Assembly (NCBI GenBank): GCA_037447655.1
Contig: JBBHKE010000620.1
Location: 178,004 to 242,003 of the forward strand
Direction of reading: 5' to 3'
DNA length: 64,000 bases
Source: Zygnema cylindricum
Taxonomy: Eukaryota; Streptophyta; Zygnematophyceae; Zygnematales; Zygnemataceae
Shown: positions 29,767 through 39,368 of the stretch, in pieces
Position numbering within the stretch: position 1 is the first letter of the stretch
Layout of the letters: every line of letters starts with the position of its first letter
Notes under the pieces: model-generated
What the model was told of the DNA's origin: nothing
The model's input: only the letters and a program-made list of their open reading frames with translations
The model's database searches: none
Translations under genes and position numbers: made by a program

Positions 29767-31735
29767 CCAGAAGGGAAGTCATTTGACCCTTTCAAATATA
29801 CAAAGAAGATAAGAATCAGATTAAAGTCTGACAATTAGGAGATCTCAGTCTTTCCCGAAAGGGACATGAGTGAAATCTTGATTGCAGATTCAGGGGAGAT
29901 CCAAGATAAATGAGACTCACCAGAAACCTCACATACTCCTATGGACTTCGAGGAGATAGAAGTAGCGCGACAAGAATCAGCTTCCATGGACAGGGGAGGC
30001 AATGAGACAGTGAGAAGAAATCCAAGACTTCCATCCATTCCAGCTTCAAAGTTTGAGGGAGGAAGGAGGAGCAGCAAAAGTATACAAGAAAAACAAACGG
30101 CTCATAAGGTAACCAAGCTATCTCACCCAGATGAGCCTCAGTCATACTCGGAGGCAGTGAATAGTCCAGAGAAAGAAAGATGGATTAGAGCCATAAATGA
30201 TGAGATGGCTTCTATCATGGAAGCAAATACTTGGGAATTAGAGGATTGTCCTCCAGCCAGAAAACCTATTTGGTGTAAATGTGTATTTAAACTAAAACTG
30301 AACCCAGATAATACCATTGAGAGATATAAGGCTTGATAAGTAGCAAAGGGGTTCACTCAAAAGGAGGGGATTGACTATGAGGAGACCTTTGCTCTAGTTG
30401 TTTGGTTTACCTCAGCAAGGATTCTCCTCAGTGTGGCAGCAGCGTAAGACATGGAAATCCACCAGATGGACATTAAGACTGCTTTTCTTAATGGTGAGTT
30501 AGAGGAAGAAATTTTATGAGGCAACCCGAGGGGTTCGTGGAAGAAGGAGAAGAGAGCAAAGTCTGCAGGCTCATAAAATCCTTATATGGATTGAAGCACG
30601 CCCCCCGAAAGTGGAACAAGAAACTAGATGAGTTCCTCACCTATTTGGGAAATATCCGGATCAGCTCTGACCATTCTATCTATATGTTTGAAGATGAGAA
30701 TGGTGTCATTTTTATTGCAGTTTATGTGGATGATATGCTTGTGTTGAGTAAGTCTTTGGAGAAGATCACTAGACTGAAGAAAGATCTCAGGGGCAGATTT
30801 GATATGAAGGATTTAGGGGAGGCGAAATATATTTTGGGGATCTAAATGGAGAGAGATAGGGGGAAGAAGATTATCAGACTTACTCAAAAAGAAGCAATAG
30901 GTAATATGCTTGAGAAATTCCAGATGGAATATGCTAACAGTTGTACCACTCCCATGGACTTGAAAAAAGTAAGTGATAGGAGTGTAGAAGGAGGAGTGAT
31001 GATCTTAGACTATCAGATGAGTCCAGAGGAGAGAGAGTTTATGAAATCTATTCCTTATAGACAAGTCGTAGGAAGTTTGATCTACTTTATGAACTGTACC
31101 AGGTCGAACATAGCGGCAGCAGTTGGAGTACTCACTATGAGTCTTAATGATCATAGAAAGAGAGATTGGGGATAGCCAAGAGAGTCATGAGATATCGGGT
31201 TGGAATCACAGAATTATGGTTGCATTTGGGAGGGGAGCACACTGATATCACCACTTGGAGTGATGCTAGTTATGGGGATGCACCTATGAGAAGATGCACT
31301 TCTGGATATGTTTTGTATGTGGGGGAAGGTGGTTACTGTTGGAGCAGTAAGCAACAAAAGGTGGTTGCTCAATCTACTATGGAGGCTGGGTATATGGCGT
31401 CTTGTTCTGCTATAAAAGAAATAATGTGGGTGAAATCATTGTTGCAAGAACTAGGATATATGAAGGAGGGAGTGCATGAAATCTTTTGCGATAATCAAGC
31501 CGGAATCGCAATTGAAGCCAATCCAAAACACCATTTTAAAGCAAAACAAATAGACATAAGATTAAGCTTTGTAAGAGAAAATGTTGAAAATAATTTTTAT
31601 ATCTTGTGTATAGACCTGATGAAGAATTGGTGGCTGACATAATGACCAAACTTGTGCCCTCTCCTAAATTAAAATATTGTCGGGAAAAATGCGGGTTGAA
31701 AGAAAAATTAAAATTAGACTAGAAAATAAGGGGAG
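29767..31735 (+). pseudogene. Copia E6 integrase tail, RT and RNase H
   Basis: 29,941-30,336 is the IN-RT linker and RT fingers ([32 protein letters not shown], then a stop). 30,516-30,845 holds GLKHAPRKWNKKLDEFL and YVDDMLVLSK (catalytic pair intact). 30,846-31,175 is the thumb, and 31,166-31,642 is RNase H (TWSDASYGDAPMRRC, CWSSKQQKVVAQSTMEAGYMAS, IFCDNQAGIAI). Stops and frame changes at 30,336, 30,843, 31,175 and 31,600 kill it. Confidence 0.88.
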
Positions 31736-31937
31736 TGTTGAAATTAATAGATTTCTAGAGTATTTTCTAGGTTTAATAGGTTAGTATAAAAGAAAAGAAA
31801 AAGGACGGACAGCCTGCCTCCACCTCCTCTCTCTAGCCCCCATACTTGTTGTAGTCACTGAAGGATAGAGAGGGTGGTTGATCCATGGCTGCCTTAGTTC
31901 AACAGGCATTTATTTTTAGTAGGCTACTAAAAATATA

Positions 31938-32008
31938 CCTGACGGTACCTTCAGATCGTCAAGTTGGCCGATAGCGATCAGCTTTATCCTATAAGACTAG
32001 GACCAATG
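31938..32008 (-). other. tRNA-like cassette, first E6 copy (box B deleted)
   Basis: The A-box side (TTATAGGATAAAGC on the minus strand) is present but the CCCAGGATTTGATCCCG-equivalent is missing, leaving GACGGTACCTTCAGATCGTC. Confidence 0.5.
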
Positions 32009-32487
32009 CTAAATGCTATGTGGTAGATATATATATATCGATAAGGAGGAACAAATTCATTTAACTAAAACTGTATACGGTTTGCATAGATACAGTTTTA
32101 TGAAAGTACGAAGTACAACACTTTTTCAAAACGAATACCACGCATTTTGTTTTGACAGCGAAACAAATATCGCGCAAGTATTTATAACGGCTAAGAATGC
32201 GTCTCGCTGCAAATCCAACGGCGCACATCATCGCCGAAATCTCATAGTGGTCGCTTTGGCGTTTTGTGACGTGGCATGACCTGGAGCCACGTGGAGAGAT
32301 GACATTCGGTCATAGGAATTCCGAGGAATGTACGAACGAGTGAAAAGCAGACACGCGTCCGCTTTATAGCCTTGTCGAACATAGGCCGTGCAAAAGGTAC
32401 ACTGGCAGTAGTACTTTTTGGTACGGTACAGTAATCTGATTGGTCCGTACATCAGTAGATAGAAGTCATTAGAGGGAATCAGGACTT

Positions 32488-32570
32488 ACGGACCCAAGAT
32501 TTGATCCCGGTACCTTCAGATCGTCAAGTTGGCCGATAGCGGTCAGCCTTATCCTATAAGACTAGGACCA
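32488..32570 (-). other. tRNA-like cassette, second E6 copy
   Basis: Keeps box B-like GGGATCAAATCTTGG and box A-like TTATAGGATAAGGC on the minus strand. The outer stem is weakened (CGGAC against GATCGTC). Confidence 0.55.
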
Positions 32571-33320
32571 ATGCTAAATGCTATAGCATGTGGTAGACAT
32601 ACATATATCTATAAGGAGGAACAAATTCATTTAACTAAAAATGTATACGGCTTTTATAGATACATTTTTATGAAAGTACTAAATACAACACTTTTTCAAA
32701 ACGAATACCACGCATTTTGTTTTGACAGCGAAACAAATATTGTGCAAGTATTTATAACGGCTACGATTGCGTCTCGCTGCAAATCCAACGGCGCACATCA
32801 TCACCGAAATCTCGGAGTGGTCGCTTTGGCGTTTTGTGACGTGGCATGACCTGGAGCCACGTGGAGAGATGACATTCGGTCATAGGAATTCCGAGGAATG
32901 TACGAACGAGTGAAAAGCAGACACGCGTCCGCTTAATAGCCTTGTCGTACATAGGTCTTCCAAAAGGTACACTGGCAGTAGTACTTTTTGGTACGGTACA
33001 GTAATCTGATTGGTCCGTACTTCAGTAGATAGAAGTTATTAGAGGGAATCAGAACTTAGAAAATTTTGGTAGGTAGTCACCTCTCTCTTTGAGAGTTTGC
33101 ACAAATTGGCATTTTTACTGCCCCATAACTTATCGGTTGGTTGGCCATTTTCAGTGATTCATTTTGCTACGGACTTAGGGGAGTCCAAGCTACATAAAGG
33201 TGTAGTCAAACTATCATTTTGCCTTCCTAGACAGCAGTGGTTGTGGCTTGAAGTGGGTGAGTTAAATACTATCTAGAGGCTTCCTGTATTCTGTAGTCCA
33301 ATGTAGGACACACAATTGCA

Positions 33321-33850
33321 AAGTACACCGGCACATGTACTATCATGTACGCCACAGCAAAGTGATTAGAGCCGTACGTCAGTAGATAGAGCCTTAGAGA
33401 GAGATAGGACTTATAATATTTTTGGTAGGTAGCCGGCTCTCTCAGAGGGCATCATGTATAAAAGACAAACTTTGGCAAGCCATAATTATCAATTTACATG
33501 ACCATTTTCATCGACTCTTTTTGCTACCAACTCACAAGAGTCTAGGCTACATAACGATGTAGTCGGTCAGAGTTTTTTTCCGGCCAGGGTGGCTGTATTT
33601 CTAAGGGAAAATGAAAGTGGGTGAATGTGTCCAAAACTCATATTCTAACTTTGCATTCTGTGGTGGAACTAAGCACACAAAAAGACTTATTTCACAGGGG
33701 TGAAGCTGTAATGGGGTTGTGATTGTCAAGGGGTCAATCATTTGGGTTTATATATACATGGAGTTGGCACTATCTAGATTAGCTTCTTTGGACCTGCGAA
33801 TTCTCTGTGGCAATGGAGCCCATAGAATTACATTATCTTGTTCCTCTCCT
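33321..33850 (+). repeat. Truncated copia LTR E7 with PBS and gag ATG
   Basis: An LTR lacking its first few hundred bases: it starts directly after E6 at AAGTACACCGGC, has a TATAAAAG box at 33,457-33,464, and runs to CTGTGGCAATGGAGCCCAT (33,805-33,823). That last stretch aligns with the tRNA-iMet anticodon-arm PBS and keeps an ATG at 33,813-33,815 followed by GAGCCC. After about ten codons the sequence switches to gypsy. Confidence 0.6.
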
Positions 33851-33877
33851 CTTAAACCTTTTTGCCCAGTACTACCG

Positions 33878-34700
33878 CCAAGGAGGAAGACCGAGTGAAG
33901 AAACGAGCCAAAAATTATCTGTGGCTTGGCGGATCTTTATTTTGATTGCTAGCGGACAGCAGTCATCGGCATGTCCCCCGGCCAACCGAGCGTTTGTCCT
34001 TGATTGAGCAGATACATACCGAGCTCGACCACTACGGGACCAAGCGTACTTTGAGCCTTTTACAGGCAAGCTATTGGTGGTCCGAAATGCAAGCGGATGT
34101 GGTGGCCATTCTCCACAAATACGCCACATACGATCGGTTATGCACATCTTTCTCTAATCGGTAGGTGTCTCTACATCCATTGCCCATCAAAAGATTGTTT
34201 TATCGCTGGTCCGTGGATCTCGCCGGACCGTTTCCTTATCTCAAAAGGGGAAACACTACATCATGATAATGTTTGAAAATTTTAGCAAGTGGCTAGAGGC
34301 GGTCGCTCTTCCCCACAAGACTGCTAAATTGACCACCGCTACTTTTAAAGAGCATGTTTTATGCGTTATGGAGCTCCTGCGCAGGTTCTCACCGACTAGG
34401 GTTCGGAGTTCCGAGGGGAATTTCAAGAGATGTTGGATGAATCTTTAATTGATCATCGCATGACGAGTCGTGATCACCCGCAAGCTGATGGCTTAGTGGA
34501 GCGAGCTGTCCAAACTTTTAAGCGAACTCTCCGAAAGCATTGTATGGAGAAACAAATCTCCATATGGGACGAATCCTTAAGCTATATCACCATGGGCTAC
34601 CGCATGTCCGTACAGGCTAGCTTGGCTAATTTCAGCCCGTACTATATTCTCTTCGGTTGTGCACTCTGCTCAGTTGGAATATTCAGAAAGCAACAAGTTT
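33878..34700 (+). pseudogene. Gypsy integrase
   Basis: 33,946-34,164 holds the HHCC zinc domain (LIEQIHTELDHYGTKRTLSLL, YWWSEMQADV; the C-terminal CxxC is degraded). The core follows in shifted frames: WSVDLAGPF (first Asp, about 34,207), HYIMIMFENFSKWLEAVALP, LTD-stop-GSEFRGEFQEML (second Asp, about 34,392) and HPQADGLVERAVQTFKRTLRK with the catalytic Glu (about 34,498). The DD(35)E residues are present, but stops and frameshifts break the gene. Confidence 0.88.
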
Positions 34701-35080
34701 TCCTTAGCCTCTAATGTCTGACACTATATTTTTGGAAGAACTAACTCGTCGTGCTTTGCTTTTCGCCTTTGAGATGCCCATGGCTTTTGATAATTTCCAA
34801 ATTGCCCTAAATCGAGATACTTTAAGGTTTGCCACCACGCGGAGTGGCAGTTACAAGCCACAATAGAAATCCTACAAGGTCGGCCATTACGTGTACTTTC
34901 ATCGTTCAATACTCTGGACACAGATGTTTCACCACACATTCTTCGTGTGGTGGAAATGGATGCTAATGGGATGTTGGGTTTGCAAGGTGCGCATACGAGG
35001 ACGATGCTAGAGCATTTGAAAAACTGTGCACCTTTCTACTTACCTGATTTGTCACACGATATGGACACGATGCGGATGCC
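34701..35080 (+). pseudogene. Gypsy integrase C-terminal region
   Basis: Frame pieces give TRRALLFAFEMPMAFDN, RDTLRFATTRSGSY, YKVGHYVYFHRS and then VVEMDANGMLGLQGAHTRTM and LKNCAPFYLPDLS. This is the usual gypsy region after the integrase core: helix, VGxxVYxxR strand and LxLxG strand. No clear chromodomain follows; the PHD finger occupies that place instead. Confidence 0.66.
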
Positions 35081-35089
35081 GATCACCGA

Positions 35090-35276
35090 GGCGACACAGT
35101 GTACTATCTGCAGGCAGGCAGACGGCAAGACTTCCATGCTCTTGTGTGACCATTGCAACCAAGGGTTCCACATAGAGTGCTTAGTTCCTCCATTGACGGT
35201 TGTGCCAACTGGCCATTCGTTGTGCGATGGCAGTCGTGAGCTGCTGGCGGATTTCACCAGCTCCTCCGCTGGCTAA
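35090..35276 (+). pseudogene. PHD finger at the gypsy polyprotein C-terminus
   Basis: The frame 34,947-35,276 ends with CTICRQADGKTSMLLCDHC, then NQGFHIECLVPPLTVVPTGHSLCDGS. The C-x2-C, C-x2-C, H-x2-C spacing and the CDxCxxGxHxxCLxPPL core are those of a PHD zinc finger, a reader of histone H3 tails. The final Cys pair is reduced to one (LCDGS), so this copy probably cannot fold. It sits where other gypsy elements carry a chromodomain, and a targeting role is inferred. Confidence 0.76.
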
Positions 35277-35290
35277 GGAGCTGGGGGGGG

Positions 35291-36287
35291 AATTACAGGG
35301 GTCACTTCACGCTAGGGGAGTATTCTTCCTTTTTATTCTTTTGGTCATTTTCACCTTTATTCTTTTGCATGTTGTATATACATTTTTATCCCTTCTCATT
35401 CATTTTCGATTGTATATATGTCAGGGAGCATAACTTTGCTGGTTATGATGCATGAATTCCTTGCTTCCCTCTCATGCACGAGAGCTATCATGCCGCATGG
35501 TATCGGTAGCACGCGTGCAGGATAATTCGCACTATGCACGATATTCTGCACTCACGGAGGTATCTGGGGCGCGCGCACGATATCATGCACGCACGTGCGA
35601 TATTTCGGCACGCAGATATATGTTTCGTTCGCATGTGCGGTGTCGTGTCGATTCACTTTTTTGAGACGTGTTCGCGATTTGCGTACACGTCTAATTGAAT
35701 ACATACTAATTTCGTGCGTACTGTTTGTTTCGTTTCATTTCGTAGGTACACAATCTCGATGGTACTTTCACCAATATCGTTTGGACGACGTACGGATCGC
35801 GATTTCAAGTATATCGTTGGCGACTCTTCGATGTACCTTTATTGTTTAACTCGCTGACCCATGTAGGTTCGCGCATACATGTAGTTAGGAAGGATTTTTA
35901 CCCTCGGACGGTGGATTTTGTTAGGCATACGGTAGACGATGTTGGCCGCCTATTGGCCAACATCTTAAGTAGTTTCATTCATGTAAAGTAGGCTAGACGT
36001 AGGCTAGTTTCGCGCTAGGCTTAGCTTAGCTCCTACTTAGGCCAGTTCTCAAACTTAGAGAATTTAGCTTTTGGACAAGAATTTTCTCTTGGCGGCGGAG
36101 CTTTCTCTTACTCTCTCTCTCACCGATTTCTCATGCTTTCTATTTGTTATTGCTAGCTAGCTATAGAGGCTAGATAGATTACGAATATTTGCCTTTGTAT
36201 TTCTACCCACGTTTTTAATCCACACGGCCTAAAGCCACGTCCGAAAGGTTTCCCTCCAAACTCGGTCTTTTGGTGGAAGTGTGGAAA
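35291..36287 (+). repeat. LTR-like repeat after gypsy
   Basis: It follows a G8 run (possible polypurine tract). Its first 185 bases (35,299-35,483, GGGTCACTTCACGCTAGGGG onward) recur at 36,288-36,472, giving a 989-bp period. It ends with CTCCAAACTCGGTC and GGAAGTGTGGAAA. It includes a stretch with three GCACGATAT-like units (35,537-35,615). I call it the 3' LTR of the gypsy element with moderate confidence. Confidence 0.52.
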
Positions 36288-36475
36288 GGGTCACTTCACG
36301 CTAGGGGAGTATTCTTCCCTTTTATTCCTTTGGTCATTTTCACCTTTATTCTTTTGCATGTTGTATATACATTTTTTTCCCTTCTCATTCATTTTATTTT
36401 GTATATATGTCTAAGAGCATGACTTTGCTGGTTATGATGCATGATTTCCTTTGTTCTCTCTCACGCACGACAGCT
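36288..36475 (+). repeat. Second copy of the LTR-like 5' end
   Basis: About 185 bases near-identical to 35,299-35,483. After the CACGACAGC block it diverges into the LINE-like ORF. This could be a tandem LTR truncated by another insertion. Confidence 0.6.
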
Positions 36476-37111
36476 TGGCTATTGGCTGTCCATATCTTAT
36501 CTACTCTTCGTTTCACCCCGGCCCAGTTCACGACGGCCCATAGGTTTTGGCTTGGCCTCCCTCACCCATCTTTTTTTGGCTCACTCGTTTGCTCTTGTGG
36601 CCACGTTCTCGAGCTCGACGGGGTCCATTTGCTTCGTTGCTCCCATGTGGGCGAGTTGATTCAGGCGCACGACACGATTCGAGACACCATTGCTACTATC
36701 GCTTCTGAAGGGGGATTTTGTGTTTGTCGAAAGGTCTCTCACATTATTCCTTCGCGTCGAATTGATCTTGTATTACTTGATGGTGCGCATTGTACATTTG
36801 GTGATATTGTTTTGGCAAACCCTACCTCAACAAAAGTTGTCACCCAAGCGGCTCGACATGTGGGAGTGGCCGCCCGTGACCCGGCTAAAAGGAAGGAGCG
36901 TGATTATACCTGTCGCGACGTTATGGATTGCTTCATTCTGATGGCGGTCGAGATATTTGGTTGTGTGGTTGTGGCTTTGGACGAGTTTTTCCGTAGTTGT
37001 GGTCGGCGCTCGTTCGATAGGCGGGGACCTGTGAGCCCTTCAATTTCAGTCCTTACTTCCTTTTTTTTCGTCAACGTTTTTCCTGTGGCTCTACAACTAT
37101 TGTCATTATAG
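36476..37111 (+). pseudogene. LINE-like C-terminal zinc-knuckle and nuclease-like ORF
   Basis: The frame 36,407-37,111 is open for 234 codons, but its first 23 are LTR-derived. The rest reads FTPAQFTTAHRFWLGLPHP, CSCGHVLELDGVHLLRCSH (a C-x-C...H-x3-C knuckle), HDTIRDTIATIA, then RRIDLVLLDG, GDIVLANP and AARDPAKRKERDY. A zinc knuckle followed by D...D...K-like spacing recalls the C-terminal part of non-LTR retrotransposon ORFs with a restriction-like endonuclease. I see no RT part, so it is 5'-truncated. The assignment is inferred from pattern memory. Confidence 0.45.
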
Positions 37112-37793
37112 ATCGACGACGTGTTCTGGAACTTCCTCCTCGTGCTCCTCCGGGATTCGAGGACTTACGTGGTTGCTTTCTGTAGATTTTTTGTTATGTT
37201 GGTGTTAATTTTTTCCTTTGTTGTTTTGTTTGCGGGGTTTTGCTTTTTAGGGTGTTTTCAATTTCCCTGCCATTCTTTCGTATTTTCGTCAATTTTGCTT
37301 TGATTTTCCTTTTTGTTTTTTCCGTAGTCATGTGGTTTTTTCAGTTTTTGCAATACTACTTCCTTTTGTTCTTATGGACTAAGATGGTTTACGAATGATC
37401 TTTTTAATAAAGTGGGCCTCTACAGTCACTTTTACTATAGTAAAAAATTATTATTTAAAATTTTATAGACAGCGGTTCAAATTGTGTGAACGTCAACAAG
37501 GAAAAAAAATGTATATTTTCTAAAATGTAGTATTGCGTATGGAGGATAGTCTTTTGGATCTTCATTGATAATATATTCCCTCCTCTTTTGAAAAAATTGT
37601 CGTTACGAATAGTAAAAATGGACGATACGATTTTTTTTTACACTTTTCTATAATTATATGAATCTCATCTTGTCATTTTGGTCCAATAATATACTTTTTA
37701 TCACTATGCCTTTAGATCCTCGACTATTATACGGATACTAAAGTGCATAAACTTGAACGAATAAATATTTTGATACGCATCGTTGCTAAAAAT
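37112..37793. other. AT-rich non-coding DNA
   Basis: T-rich sequence follows the LINE-like ORF (possible 3' tail) and then AT-rich DNA. No gene, tRNA or repeat boundary is seen before the inverted-repeat element at 37,794. Confidence 0.5.
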
Positions 37794-38280
37794 CATTGTT
37801 GTTCAAACCGTTTAGTAAGAACGATTCAATCGCGATAAATTATACGTAACGAAAGCATTGAATGATTTGAAAAAATCATAAAAATCGTTAATGAATTTTC
37901 ATCTGTACTATTCTGTACATGTAAAAAAATTTCGTACGATTGTACAGAATTCAAACTTATCGCGCGCAAATGGCGCAACACTGCAACGTCTCTTTTCGTA
38001 AAAGTTCGTATACTTTCATTAAAATTCCGTACCCTTCCGTAGATTTCCATTCATTTTCCGTAAAAGTTTTGTTTAGTTTACCGGACAGAAACTACTAAGA
38101 AGTGCAACGTGTATTTTCATCAACGTCTGTACATTTTTTGTAAAACACCGTACATTTCCCGTAAATTTTTCGTTCAGTTTACCGGACAAAAAGTACTCCG
38201 CGTGTTTTTGCGATTTTTTCAAAAGTCACGAATTATACGTAGAAATCGGAAAAAATGAAAAAATCGCACGATTTGAACAA
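37794..38280 (-). mobile_element. hAT-like MITE, copy 1
   Basis: About 490 bp, ends CATTGTTGTTCAAA and TTTGAACAA. It is homologous over its whole length, in opposite orientation, to 61,801-62,280. Shared internal blocks are AATTATACGTAACG, GTTAATGAATTTTC, GTTTACCGGACA (repeated) and ACGAATTATACGT. No ORF of note. The right end abuts an LTR fragment, so a target duplication cannot be checked. Confidence 0.72.
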
Positions 38281-38485
38281 GTATATTTTTAGTAACCTAC
38301 TAAAAATAGTTGTCTGTTGAACTAAGGCAGCCATGGATCAACCTCTCTCTCTTTCCTTCAGTGACTACAGCAAGTATGGGGGCTAGAGAGCGGAGGTGGA
38401 GGCACGCTGTCCGTCCTTTTCTTTTTTCTTTTATAAAAACATATTTAAACCTAGAAAATACTCTAAAAATCTATAAATTTCAACA
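38281..38485 (-). repeat. Copia LTR fragment E8
   Basis: About 205 bases of an E3/E4-type LTR start, plus-strand end ATTTCAACA. It includes CTACTAAAAATA, GCAGCCATGGATC and the TACAGCAAGTATGGGGGCTAG block. The rest of the LTR is absent at the MITE junction. Confidence 0.82.
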
Positions 38486-39368
38486 GTTGTTACCATCATT
38501 GTTCTAAACTGCGATGTTTATTAAAATACAATAAAATACGAAGTATGTTAAGGTAGTAAAGTAGTGAAACTTAATAGTGTACATTAGTTCGTATATTAGA
38601 CAAGCTCAAATGTTAAAATCAAACTTAAGTTTAATCAACAATAATTTATGTTTGCAGTCCTTATGTAGACAAAATCTCCCGTTTAAGCAAATGCAATATC
38701 GTCCATCCAATTCATTAAAATGAGTGGCTCCGATTAGTTTTTCATTTAACCACTTATTTTAACCGAAAGTGTTTAGGAAAATTCAGTAGAAACCTACCAC
38801 TTCATTTGATTCTAAATACTAATTATGTTGATACTCATTTTAATTTAACTAACGGCTAAGGTAGATGAACTGAAACTGTTGCACTACAGTAATGTTCTGT
38901 AGTATAATGCGTTTCCTGCTTTCTATAAATACCACGTTTTAGAATTATGGTTACGATATGGTGTTACAATACCGCATACAGAATAGTTTCGCTCATCACA
39001 TTTTATTAACATTTTGCTCACCACATTAATAATAAAATGATTTTGCACTATTCAAGTAGCCGCGTATAATACGGTGTGCACACTACACAGTACACAGTGG
39101 ATGCATAATTTTCTCTACAGGAAACAAAAACAGAACACGTAAGATTTTTTATTATTGCGTTAGAATACTATTTTTTGGCATCAGAGTACAAGAAAAGTAT
39201 ACATATAGTGAGGCTGTAACGAACGCTTACCACGGTTTCCACACATAGACCAGCCTTTGTCAGTAAAATAGTGTCACATATTGCTACGAGTCGAAGGCGA
39301 TATACTACGATACTTGTAGATTCCACCTTCAAAATTCTAAAATCAATGCGCACGCATGAACACTCACA
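38486..39368. other. AT-rich DNA without recognisable genes
   Basis: No ORF longer than about 60 codons, no repeat shared with the rest of the window and no RNA gene seen. Confidence 0.5.

Larger units (their letters stand above)
29767..33320 (+). mobile_element. Copia element E6 (5'-truncated)
   Basis: A plus-strand copia of the E3/E4 subfamily that lacks everything before the integrase C-terminus. It comprises 29,767-31,735 internal sequence and an unusually long 3' LTR at 31,736-33,320. It is joined head-to-head to E5 at 29,766/29,767. Confidence 0.83.
31736..33320 (+). repeat. Copia E6 3' LTR with internal tandem duplication
   Basis: Starts TGTTGAAATTAATAG after AAATAAGGGGAG and ends CACAATTGCA. 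At 1,585 bp it is about 550 bp longer than its relatives because the segment from the tRNA-like cassette to ATCAGGACTTA is present twice (about 31,938-32,487 and 32,488-33,058). The TATA box of other copies is GCACAAATT here and so is lost. Confidence 0.85.
33851..36287 (+). mobile_element. Gypsy-like element, 3' half (probably G1)
   Basis: Plus-strand order: RNase H-integrase linker, integrase zinc domain, integrase core, C-terminal region, PHD finger, a G-rich tract (35,282-35,290) and an LTR-like repeat. It has the same orientation as G1 at 21,324-24,801 and starts where G1 stops, minus RT thumb and RNase H. That makes one original element plausible but not proven. Confidence 0.68.

Noticed and set aside
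24797-33850. Simple clean insertion of one copia element into G1
   Set aside because: Outer ends are both 3' LTR-type of different subfamilies, AACTC on the left has no match on the right, and RT thumb and RNase H are missing. At least two insertions plus deletion are needed.
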